Source of the DNA: Prevotella sp. | GTDB taxonomy: Bacteria > Bacteroidota > Bacteroidia > Bacteroidales > Bacteroidaceae | DNA: 44,744 bases | NCBI GenBank assembly: GCA_017449025.1 | Contig: JAFSKJ010000043.1 | Coordinates: forward strand, 1 to 44,744 | Direction: 5' to 3' | Part shown: piece by piece, positions 17,448 to 25,405 of the stretch | How the letters are laid out: every line of letters starts with the position of its first letter | Numbering within the stretch: position 1 is the first letter of the stretch | Position numbers and translations under genes: made by a program | The notes under the pieces: generated by a model | The model's input: only the letters and a program-made list of their open reading frames with translations | Told to the model about the DNA's origin: nothing | Databases searched by the model: none

Positions 17448-18608
17448 ATGAACAGGTATATGCAGCGTGGCGTAAGTGCAGCCAAGGAAGACGTGCACAG
17501 CGCCATAAAGAACATTGACAAGGGCTTGTTTCCACAAGCTTTCTGTAAGATCATCCCCGACATCCTTGGCGGCGACCCCGACTACTGCAACATAATGCAT
17601 GCCGACGGCGCCGGCACCAAGTCGAGCCTCGCCTACATGTACTGGCGTGAGACCGGCGACCTCTCAGTATGGAAGGGTATTGCACAGGATGCCATCGTGA
17701 TGAACACCGACGACCTGCTCTGCGTGGGTGCCACCGACCGCATCTTGGTGTCGTCGACCATAGGGCGCAACAAGAATCTCATTCCCGGCGAGGTAATCTC
17801 TGCCATCATCAACGGCACCGACGAGTTGCTTGCCGAGTTACGCGACATGGGTGTCGACATCTGGCCCACCGGCGGCGAGACTGCCGATGTTGGCGACCTT
17901 GTACGCACCATCATTGTCGACTCTACTGTTACATGCCGCATGCGCCGCAAGGATGTCATCGACAATGCCAACATCCGTCCTGGCGACGTTATCGTAGGTC
18001 TCAGCTCAACCGGCCAGGCCACCTATGAGCACCGTTACAACGGCGGCATGGGTTCGAACGGTCTCACCTCAGCACGCCACGATGTCTTCGCCAAGTATCT
18101 TGCTGAGCGCTATCCCGAAAGCTACGACCACGCAGTTCCTTCCGACCTCGTATATTCTGGTAAGCACGAACTAACAAGCGTAGTCGACGGTTTACCCGTC
18201 GACATGGGCCAGCTTGTTCTCTCTCCTACCCGCACCTATGCCCCCGTGGTCAAGCGCCTTCTCGACGAGCTGCGCCCCGAAATCCACGGCATGGTCCACT
18301 GCACTGGCGGTGCCCAGACCAAGGTGCTCCACTTCGTGGGTGACAACTGCCGCGTGGTCAAGGACAACATGTTCCCCGTCCCGCCGCTGTTCCAGGCCAT
18401 CCACGACTGTTCCGGCACCGACTGGCGCGAGATGTACCAGGTGTTCAACATGGGGCACCGCATGGAGATTTACGTCACTCCTGCTACTGCCGACAAGGTG
18501 ATAGACATCAGCCGCAGTTTCAACATCGATGCACAGGTGGTAGGATATATCGAAGAGGGTAAACGCTCGCTGACCATTAAGAGCGAATACGGCGAGTTCA
18601 ACTACTAA
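17448..18608 (+). CDS. purM: AIR synthase (PurM) family protein
   Basis: Phosphoribosylformylglycinamidine cyclo-ligase, forming the imidazole ring of purines. The 386-aa product has the family landmarks HADGAGTKSSLAYM, DAIVMNTDDLLCVGA, WPTGGETADVGD and GLSSTGQATYEHRYNGG. A C-terminal glycine-rich MVHCTGGAQTKVLH segment follows. It is longer than the E. coli enzyme (about 345 aa), as is usual in Bacteroidetes. A second ATG five codons in (17460) is an equally good start. With purC upstream it supplies two purine steps from one stretch of DNA. Confidence 0.88.
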   Translation: MNRYMQRGVSAAKEDVHSAIKNIDKGLFPQAFCKIIPDILGGDPDYCNIMHADGAGTKSSLAYMYWRETGDLSVWKGIAQDAIVMNTDDLLCVGATDRILVSSTIGRNKNLIPGEVISAIINGTDELLAELRDMGVDIWPTGGETADVGDLVRTIIVDSTVTCRMRRKDVIDNANIRPGDVIVGLSSTGQATYEHRYNGGMGSNGLTSARHDVFAKYLAERYPESYDHAVPSDLVYSGKHELTSVVDGLPVDMGQLVLSPTRTYAPVVKRLLDELRPEIHGMVHCTGGAQTKVLHFVGDNCRVVKDNMFPVPPLFQAIHDCSGTDWREMYQVFNMGHRMEIYVTPATADKVIDISRSFNIDAQVVGYIEEGKRSLTIKSEYGEFNY

Positions 18609-18627
18609 TCCCCCCTTGTCTATCTAC

Positions 18628-20043
18628 ATGAAAACAGACAAATCTCCCGCATTGACCCTGCTCAGCCTGACTGTGCTCAGCCATCAGGCTGCCACGGCTC
18701 AGGACATCACGAGCCTACCCACTCCGGAACGCCCCAACATATTGTTTATCCTTGCCGATGACATGGGCTACGGCGACTTGGCTTGCTACGGCAACGAATT
18801 CATCAAGACTCCCAACATCGACCGCTTAGCGGCTACGGGCACCAGCTTCACACAGGCTTACGCTGGCAGCGGCATCAGCTCTCCCTCACGCTGTTCGCTC
18901 ATGACAGGCAAGAACAGTGGCAACTCGCGTATACGCGATAACCAGTGCTATGAGGGAGGACTGACGGGACTGAAGATTTCACCACGCGGCGACACCACCA
19001 TCGTGCGCCGTGCACACCTGCTGCCCGAAGACACTACCATTGCAACTGTGGTCCGCACGGCAGGCTATCGCACATGTCTTGTCAACAAGTGGCACCTCGA
19101 CGGCTACAATCCCGACGCCACTCCACTGAACAGGGGCTTCGACGAGTTCTACGGCTGGCTTATCTCCACCGTCTACAGCAACGACCCCTATTACTACCCC
19201 TACTGGCGCTTCCACGGTTACGAGCTGACACACATCGAGGAGAACGCCCATGATGCCCATGTGCGCCACAACACCGACATCTCTACCGACGATGCCATCG
19301 GTTTCATCCGCCGGCAGAAGGACTCACCCTTCTTTCTCTACTTAGCCTACGATGCCCCTCATGAACCCTACAATATTGATGACACGTCGTGGTACGACGA
19401 CCGTGGAGACTGGACATCGAACACCAAACGCTATGCATCGCTCGTCACACACATGGACAAGGCTATAGGGCGCTTGCTTGACGAGCTTGAAAGACTCGGA
19501 CTGAGAGAGAAGACACTCGTGATCTTCGCCTCCGACAACGGGGCCGCCGTGCAGGCACCCCTGAAAGAGCTGAACTGCGGAGCCGGACTGAAGGGGCGTA
19601 AGGGACAACTCTACGAGGGAGGAATCAAGGTGCCACTCATTGTAAACCAGCCCGGAAGGGTGCCCGTAAGGAAGATAGACAACATTGTCTACTTCCCTGA
19701 CTTCATGCCCACGCTTGCACGTCTTACGGGAAGTGAGCCGTCGCTGCCGCAGAACATCGACGGCATCGACATCTCGCCCCTTTTCTTCGGAGGCAGCGTC
19801 GATACCGACAGCCGCTATCTCTACTGGGAATTCCCGGGAAAGCAGCGAGCACTGCGCCACGGAGAATGGAAATGCGTTACCGTGAAGAAAGACGCACCTT
19901 TAGAGCTTTACCGCATCAGTGAAGACAAGAACGAACAGCACAACCTTGCTGACGAGTATCCCGACATGGTGCGGCAGATGGACGAGCAGATGAAGCGCAT
20001 GCACCACTATTCGGAAAACTATCCCCTGCCCGGCGAGAAATAG
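18628..20043 (+). CDS. Serine-type sulfatase, exported
   Basis: Family S1 sulfatase removing sulfate esters, probably from host or dietary glycans. The 471-aa product has a signal peptide ending about ATAQ and metal-binding ADDMGYGD. The active-site signature is SSPSR followed by CSLMTGK, with Ser84 (counting from ATG 18628) in the position converted to formylglycine. A Ser at this position requires an anaerobic sulfatase-maturating enzyme, which is the next gene. SDNGA and LYEGGIKVPL near the C-terminal half are also typical. A TTG four codons upstream could extend the product. The substrate cannot be told from sequence. Confidence 0.92.
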   Translation: MKTDKSPALTLLSLTVLSHQAATAQDITSLPTPERPNILFILADDMGYGDLACYGNEFIKTPNIDRLAATGTSFTQAYAGSGISSPSRCSLMTGKNSGNSRIRDNQCYEGGLTGLKISPRGDTTIVRRAHLLPEDTTIATVVRTAGYRTCLVNKWHLDGYNPDATPLNRGFDEFYGWLISTVYSNDPYYYPYWRFHGYELTHIEENAHDAHVRHNTDISTDDAIGFIRRQKDSPFFLYLAYDAPHEPYNIDDTSWYDDRGDWTSNTKRYASLVTHMDKAIGRLLDELERLGLREKTLVIFASDNGAAVQAPLKELNCGAGLKGRKGQLYEGGIKVPLIVNQPGRVPVRKIDNIVYFPDFMPTLARLTGSEPSLPQNIDGIDISPLFFGGSVDTDSRYLYWEFPGKQRALRHGEWKCVTVKKDAPLELYRISEDKNEQHNLADEYPDMVRQMDEQMKRMHHYSENYPLPGEK

Positions 20044-21201
20044 ATGCTGCATCCCTTTGCCCGCCCACTCTATGTGATGCTCAAGCCGGCAGGTGCCAGC
20101 TGCAACCTCAGGTGCCAGTATTGCTACTACTTGGAGAAGGCTTCACTCTACCCGCAGTCGCCGATGGTCATGAGCGACGAGCTGCTCCAGACGTTCATTC
20201 GCCAGTACATAGAGGCTCAGACCATGCCCCAAGTGCTCTTTACCTGGCATGGTGGTGAGCCTCTGTTGCGACCTCTCAGTTTCTATCGCCGCGCTCTGCA
20301 GCTTCAGAAGCTCTATTCCCGTGGACGCCAGATAGACAACTGCCTACAGACCAACGGCCTGCTTCTCACCGACGAGTGGTGTGAGTTTCTTGCCGAGAAC
20401 CAATTTCTGGTTGGCATTTCCATCGACGGTCCGGAGAACATACACGACCACTATCGTCGTGATGTCGCCGGACAAGGCACTTTCGCGCGTGTCATGAAAG
20501 CCATTCGTCTGTTGCAGAAACACGGCGTGGAATGGAATGCCATGGCTGTTGTCACCAACAATAGCATGTACCATCCGCAGGAGTTCTACCGGTTCTTCAA
20601 GGACATTGGTTGCCAGTACCTGCAGTTCACCCCCATAGTGGAACGCGAGCGCCATCGTCCGTGGCAGTTGACTGATGCCTCCGTTACGACTGAGGGCTGG
20701 GGACACTTCCTCTGTGGTGTCTACGACGAGTGGGTGCGCCACGACGTAGGCCGTATCTTCGTGCAGCTCTTCGACGCAGTGCTCTCAAACTGGGTAGGCC
20801 AGCAGCCTGGCATCTGCTCGCTGTCGGCAATGTGCGGTCACGTTGCAGCCATGGAGTGGAACGGCGATGTTTACTCATGTGACCACTTTGTGTTCCCCGA
20901 ATACAAGTTAGGCAACATCAACACCCACTCACTCACCGAGATGATGTACGGCCAGCAGCAGCGCCACTTCTCGAGCATGAAGACCACCCTTCCCCGCCAG
21001 TGCCATGAGTGCCGCTACCTTACAACGTGCTACGGCGAGTGTCCCAAAAACCGTTTCATCACCGACCGCTACGACAACCCCGGCCTTAACTACCTCTGCA
21101 ACGGCTACCGCCAGTTCTTCAACCACGTGGCTTCCGACATGGACTTCATGGCAGCTGAGCTGAGGGCTGGCCGTGCGCCTTCCAACATCTTGCTTCGCTG
21201 A
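20044..21201 (+). CDS. Anaerobic sulfatase-maturating enzyme (radical SAM/SPASM)
   Basis: Radical SAM enzyme that oxidises the active-site Ser or Cys of sulfatases to formylglycine in the cytoplasm before export. The 385-aa product has the radical SAM cluster motif CNLRCQYC (Cys20, 24, 27), the WHGGEP motif and a C-terminal SPASM region. The cysteines there (CSLSAMCG, YSCDHF, CHECRYLTTCYGEC) should bind two more Fe-S clusters. The start codon follows the sulfatase stop with no gap, which ties enzyme and activator together. Confidence 0.95.
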   Translation: MLHPFARPLYVMLKPAGASCNLRCQYCYYLEKASLYPQSPMVMSDELLQTFIRQYIEAQTMPQVLFTWHGGEPLLRPLSFYRRALQLQKLYSRGRQIDNCLQTNGLLLTDEWCEFLAENQFLVGISIDGPENIHDHYRRDVAGQGTFARVMKAIRLLQKHGVEWNAMAVVTNNSMYHPQEFYRFFKDIGCQYLQFTPIVERERHRPWQLTDASVTTEGWGHFLCGVYDEWVRHDVGRIFVQLFDAVLSNWVGQQPGICSLSAMCGHVAAMEWNGDVYSCDHFVFPEYKLGNINTHSLTEMMYGQQQRHFSSMKTTLPRQCHECRYLTTCYGECPKNRFITDRYDNPGLNYLCNGYRQFFNHVASDMDFMAAELRAGRAPSNILLR

Positions 21202-21269
21202 CATGCTGTCCGTAAACAGTCAAAAAGGCACCATTTTGTCTGGATTTAAGATTTTTTGGCGTACTACCG

Positions 21270-21300
21270 CTTGTATTTCCAAGATTTTTTCCTAAATTTG
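21270..21300 (+). promoter_or_regulatory. Putative promoter of the aldehyde dehydrogenase gene
   Basis: TAAATTTG at 21293-21300 fits the -7 box, and CTTG at 21270-21273 is a one-mismatch -33 element with a 19-nt spacer. The start codon follows 45 nt later. Confidence 0.55.
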
Positions 21301-21345
21301 CATCCACTTATAACCATTTTATCTAACTAAAACAGATTTACACGT

Positions 21346-22788
21346 ATGAAAGACCTTAAGATGTACATTGACGGCCAGTTCTGCGAAAGCTCGAACGGCA
21401 AGTGGATTGACGTATTGAACCCCTCAACGGAAGAAGTGATTAGCCGGCAGCCGGAAGGCACCGTAGAAGATGTGAACCGAGCACTCGACGCAGCGCGCGC
21501 CGCACAGAAATCATGGGCCAAGACTCCAGCCATAGAGCGTGCTGGATACCTGCTCAAGATTGCCGAGGGCATAAAAAAGCGTGAGAAGGAATTCACTGAG
21601 ATTATCATGCGCGAACAGGGCAAGACCCGCAACTGGGCATCGATAGAAGTAGGCGCAACCATAGCTTACTTCGAGTACATGGCCACCTTTGCACGCCACA
21701 TTGAGGGAGAAATCATACCCTCCGACCGCCCCAACGAGACCATCCTGCTAACCAAGAAACCCATAGGAGTTGTTGCAGGCATCCTGCCGTGGAACTTCCC
21801 CTTCTTCCTCATAGCCCGCAAGGCTGGTGCTGCACTTATTGCCGGCTGCACCATCGTCATCAAGCCCTCACAGCTCACGCCCGAGAACTGTACAGAGTTT
21901 GCCAAGGTGGTGGACGAAACAGGACTGCCCGCTGGTGTCATCAACATCGTCACGGGTAAGGGAAGCGTGATAGGCAACGAGATGGCAGGCTCGCCCAAGA
22001 TCGACATCGTCTCCGTCACAGGCTCTGTCGGGGCAGGAGAAAGCATCATGGCCGCTGCTTCGAAGAACATCACCAAGGTGAGCCTCGAACTGGGCGGCAA
22101 GGCACCCGCCATCGTCATGAACGACGCCGACCTGGAGCGTGCAGCCCAGTGGATAGTAGACAGCCGCATAGGCAACAACGGCCAAATCTGCAACAATGCA
22201 GAGCGCGTATATGTTCAGAAGGGCGTGAAGAAAGAGTTCACCGACATACTGGTTAAGAAAATGGCAGCCGTGAAGGTTGGCGACCCCTGCGCCGACGATT
22301 CCGTTGACATGGGACCGTTAGTGGAGAAGCGCGCCTTGGAGAGTGTCACCGAGAAGGTGGAGCGCGCCATCAACCAGGGAGCCAAGCTGCTCTGCGGCGG
22401 ACAGCGCGTGGGCAGCAAGGGCTACTTCTATGCAGCCACCGTGCTCGACAACTGCCGTCAGGACATGGACATCATTCATGAGGAGACCTTCGGACCCGTC
22501 ATCCCGCTGGTTGAGTTCGAGACCCTCGACGAGGTTATAGGCTATGCCAACGACTGCGAGTACGGACTGGCAAGCAGCATCTTCACCAAAGACCTGAACG
22601 TGGCCGTCAAGGCATGCCGTGAGCTGGAGTTCGGCGAGACCTACATCAACCGCGAGCACTTTGAGGCCATCCAGGGCTTCCATGCCGGTGTAAAGAAGAG
22701 CGGCATTGGCGGTGCCGACGGCAAGCACGGCGTTGACGAGTATCTCGTAACCCATGTTACATATCTCGACACCTACGACGACATGTAA
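21346..22788 (+). CDS. aldA: Lactaldehyde dehydrogenase-like aldehyde dehydrogenase
   Basis: NAD-dependent aldehyde dehydrogenase of 480 aa. It has the catalytic Cys in NNGQICNNAERVYV, the general-base Glu in LELGGKAPA, and PWNFP and EETFGPV. The C-terminal stretch INREHFEAIQGFHAG followed by KSGIGGADGKHG closely matches E. coli AldA, which oxidises L-lactaldehyde from fucose/rhamnose breakdown and also glycolaldehyde. It sits alone behind its own promoter and ends in a strong terminator. No fucose or rhamnose genes are in view, so the physiological substrate is inferred from resemblance. Confidence 0.85.
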   Translation: MKDLKMYIDGQFCESSNGKWIDVLNPSTEEVISRQPEGTVEDVNRALDAARAAQKSWAKTPAIERAGYLLKIAEGIKKREKEFTEIIMREQGKTRNWASIEVGATIAYFEYMATFARHIEGEIIPSDRPNETILLTKKPIGVVAGILPWNFPFFLIARKAGAALIAGCTIVIKPSQLTPENCTEFAKVVDETGLPAGVINIVTGKGSVIGNEMAGSPKIDIVSVTGSVGAGESIMAAASKNITKVSLELGGKAPAIVMNDADLERAAQWIVDSRIGNNGQICNNAERVYVQKGVKKEFTDILVKKMAAVKVGDPCADDSVDMGPLVEKRALESVTEKVERAINQGAKLLCGGQRVGSKGYFYAATVLDNCRQDMDIIHEETFGPVIPLVEFETLDEVIGYANDCEYGLASSIFTKDLNVAVKACRELEFGETYINREHFEAIQGFHAGVKKSGIGGADGKHGVDEYLVTHVTYLDTYDDM

Positions 22789-22813
22789 GCCTTATGACAA
22801 ATTGACAAGAGAA

Positions 22814-22845
22814 AAGTGACATTTGCTGTACAGCAAATGTCACTT
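22814..22845 (+). terminator. Strong intrinsic terminator after aldA
   Basis: A perfect 15-bp stem (AAGTGACATTTGCTG and its complement) with a TA centre, followed by GTTTTATT. It begins 25 nt after the aldA stop and insulates htpG from upstream transcription. Confidence 0.85.
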
Positions 22846-22903
22846 GTTTTATTGGGGGCCTCCATGATTCGCATATTGCCCTGCATACAATCACTCCGCA
22901 GCT

Positions 22904-22920
22904 TTGGCACAATTTTTGCT
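22904..22920 (+). promoter_or_regulatory. Sigma-54-type -24/-12 promoter before htpG
   Basis: TTGGCAC, five nt (AATTT), then TTGCT: this fits the sigma-54 consensus with the invariant GG and GC exactly 10 nt apart. Transcription would start near 22931, between the ATG at 22921 and the chosen htpG start at 22966. No TAnnTTTG box is evident nearby. Functional use is inferred. Confidence 0.6.
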
Positions 22921-22965
22921 ATGTCAAAGGACAGCAACAAAGAAACAACAAAAACAATAAGAGTT

Positions 22966-25020
22966 ATGCAGAAAGGTAACATCGGGGTTACTACAGAGAA
23001 CATATTCCCCGTAATCAAAAAGTTTCTCTACTCAGACCATGAGATTTTCCTGCGCGAGATGGTGTCCAACGCCGTAGACGCTGTTCAGAAGATGAAGACA
23101 CTCAAGGAGCGAGGCGACTACAAGGGAGAGTTGGGCGACCTAACAGTACGCGTGAGCATGGATGCCGACAAGGGCACCATCACTATTAGCGACCACGGCA
23201 TAGGAATGACCGAGGAAGAGATTGACAAATACATAAACCAGATTGCCTTCTCCGGCGTTGCCGACTTCTTGGATAAGTACAAGGACAATGCCAACAACAT
23301 CATTGGACACTTCGGACTGGGCTTCTACTCCAGTTTCATGGTGTCGAAGAAGGTGGAAATCATCACCAAGAGCTGGCAGGAAGGCGCCAAGGCCGTGAAG
23401 TGGAGCTGCGACGGCAGCCCGGCATACCAGATTGACGATGCCGAGCGCGCCGACTACGGCTCAGACATCATACTCTACATCGACGACGACTGCAAGGAGT
23501 TTCTCGACAAGTACAAGCTCGAAACTTTGCTCAACAAGTACTGCAAGTTCATGGCCGTGCCCGTTGCCTACGGCAAGAAGACCGAATGGAAAGACGGTAA
23601 GCAGGTAGACACCGACGAGGACAATATTATAAATAATGTGGAGCCTCTGTGGACCAAGACACCGTCGACACTTAAGGACGACGATTACAAGCAGTTCTAC
23701 CGCACACTATATCCCATGAGCGACGAGCCGCTGTTCTGGATTCACCTCAACGTAGACTATCCCTTCAACCTAACAGGAATTCTCTACTTCCCCAAAATCA
23801 AGTCGAACATCGAGCTGCAGCGCAACAAAATTCAGCTCTACTGCAACCAGGTGTTCGTCACCGACCAGGTGGAGGGCATAGTGCCGGAGTTCCTCACGCT
23901 GCTCCACGGTGTCATCGACTCACCCGACATTCCACTTAACGTCAGCCGCTCCTATCTGCAGAGCGACCGCGAGGTGAAGAAAATCTCCACATACATCACC
24001 AAGAAGGTTGCCGACCGCCTGAGTGCCATCTTCAAGGACAACCGCAAGGAGTACGAGGAGAAGTGGGACGACCTGAAGCTCTTCATCAACTACGGCATAC
24101 TCTCTGAGGAAGGATTCTACGACCGCGCCAAGAACTTCGCACTGATGAAGGACGTCAACGGCAAGTTCTTCACCTTCGATGAGTACAAGACACTGATCGA
24201 AGCCTCACAGAAGGACAAGGACGACACACTCATCTACCTCTATGCCACCGACCGCGAAGAGCAGTACTCTTACATCAAGGCTGCTGAAGACAAAGGCTAC
24301 TCAGTTCTGCTGCTTGACGGGCAGCTCGACGTACCCACCATTCAGACGCTGGAGCAGAAGTTTGAGAAGAGCCGCTTCACACGAGTAGATGCCGACATCA
24401 TCGACCGCCTCATCGTCAAGGCCGACGCACCCACCATGACTCTCACCGACGACGAGCGTGACAATCTGTCAGCCGTTTTCAAAACACAGCTGCCAAAGAT
24501 TGACAAGACAGAGTTTATGGTACAGGTCGACGCGCTCGGAGCCGAGGCACGACCAGTAATCATCACGCAGAATGAATGGATGCGCCGCATGAAGGACATG
24601 AGCAGGTTCCAGCAGGGCATGGGCTTCTACGGACAGATGCCTGACTCAATGAACATTGTGCTCAACGCCGACCATCCGCTTGTGAAGAGAGTGCTCGACG
24701 ACTGCAACGAACACACGGCAGAAGCCCTGAAACCCATCTTGTCGGAACTGAAGGGACAGGAGGCAAGGCTCGCAGCCATACGTCAGCAGCAGGACAAGAA
24801 GAAGTATGACGAACTGACACAGGAAGACCGCGACTTGAAGTCTGAGGCTGAAAAAGCTGTGCAGGCAGAGAAGGACAAGAAGCAGGCCGTAATTGCCGAC
24901 TATGCCAAGACCAACGATGTGGTACACCAGCTCATCGACCTGGCACTGCTCCAGAACGGTATGCTCAAGGGCGAGGCCCTCGACCGTTTCCTGAAGCGTT
25001 CAGTAGACCTTATCAAGTAA
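22966..25020 (+). CDS. htpG: Molecular chaperone HtpG (Hsp90)
   Basis: Bacterial Hsp90, an ATP-dependent chaperone homodimer. The 684-aa product starts MQKGNIGVTTENIFP, the usual Bacteroidales N-terminus. It has the GHKL ATP-binding motifs SNAVDAVQK, DHGIGMTEEE and GHFGLGFYSSFM, then the middle-domain NVSRSYLQSD, and a C-terminal dimerisation region. A Lys/Glu/Asp-rich segment before the C-terminus (around KKKYDELTQEDRDL) is typical of Bacteroidetes versions. In-frame ATGs at 22816 and 22921 are less likely because they lie in the terminator and ahead of the predicted sigma-54 transcript start. Confidence 0.96.
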   Translation: MQKGNIGVTTENIFPVIKKFLYSDHEIFLREMVSNAVDAVQKMKTLKERGDYKGELGDLTVRVSMDADKGTITISDHGIGMTEEEIDKYINQIAFSGVADFLDKYKDNANNIIGHFGLGFYSSFMVSKKVEIITKSWQEGAKAVKWSCDGSPAYQIDDAERADYGSDIILYIDDDCKEFLDKYKLETLLNKYCKFMAVPVAYGKKTEWKDGKQVDTDEDNIINNVEPLWTKTPSTLKDDDYKQFYRTLYPMSDEPLFWIHLNVDYPFNLTGILYFPKIKSNIELQRNKIQLYCNQVFVTDQVEGIVPEFLTLLHGVIDSPDIPLNVSRSYLQSDREVKKISTYITKKVADRLSAIFKDNRKEYEEKWDDLKLFINYGILSEEGFYDRAKNFALMKDVNGKFFTFDEYKTLIEASQKDKDDTLIYLYATDREEQYSYIKAAEDKGYSVLLLDGQLDVPTIQTLEQKFEKSRFTRVDADIIDRLIVKADAPTMTLTDDERDNLSAVFKTQLPKIDKTEFMVQVDALGAEARPVIITQNEWMRRMKDMSRFQQGMGFYGQMPDSMNIVLNADHPLVKRVLDDCNEHTAEALKPILSELKGQEARLAAIRQQQDKKKYDELTQEDRDLKSEAEKAVQAEKDKKQAVIADYAKTNDVVHQLIDLALLQNGMLKGEALDRFLKRSVDLIK

Positions 25021-25091
25021 GTCCACCCAACGCCTCACCACGGGCATTGTCTCGCAATCGATGACCTTGCCCAGCAATGTGGTAATACAGT

Positions 25092-25119
25092 GGAACGCGG
25101 GCTGCCAAGCCCGCGTTCC
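25092..25119 (+). terminator. Intrinsic terminator after htpG
   Basis: A perfect 12-bp GC-rich stem (GGAACGCGGGCT and its complement) with a GCCA loop, followed by TGTTTTTT. It lies 71 nt past the htpG stop. Confidence 0.85.
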
Positions 25120-25405
25120 TGTTTTTTACATCGAGAAGATCTTCTTCCCCTCGAAATATGGTCAATGCCGTCAAGGCCTGCTCGCGGGTTAGCAGCTCCT
25201 CCGTCCACCAGGGTGTTGCATTAAACAAGCGCAGACTACACACTTTTCGACCGTGAAATATTGGGGGGCATCCGTAGAGTGGCACTTTACGACGCTAAAG
25301 TGGCACTTTTTTGAAATTAAGTGCCACTTTACGGTCGTAAAGTGCCACTCCTCATCAGGCATGTGTTTTCACGTACATAATTGAATGGTGTTGCCGACGA
25401 GAGAT
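25120..25405. other. Intergenic stretch between htpG and the AAA-ATPase gene
   Basis: No confident gene. The minus strand from about 25240 down to 25100 translates to a protein-like run (TPWWTEELLTREQALTALT) without a credible start; it may be a remnant. The rest is repeat B (25240-25364). Confidence 0.3.
25240..25364. repeat. Repeat B: long inverted-repeat element, copy 1
   Basis: A 125-bp element shared with 44463-44586. Its core is two 32-base arms (25277-25308 and 25319-25350) that are reverse complements at 30 of 32 positions, separated by TTTTGAAATT. Each arm holds the unit GTGGCACTTTA and a near copy in tandem or reverse, so alternative hairpins are possible. The outer part (ACACTTTTCG, CGTGAAAT, and CAGGCATGT at the far end) is also conserved between copies. 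Confidence 0.8.
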
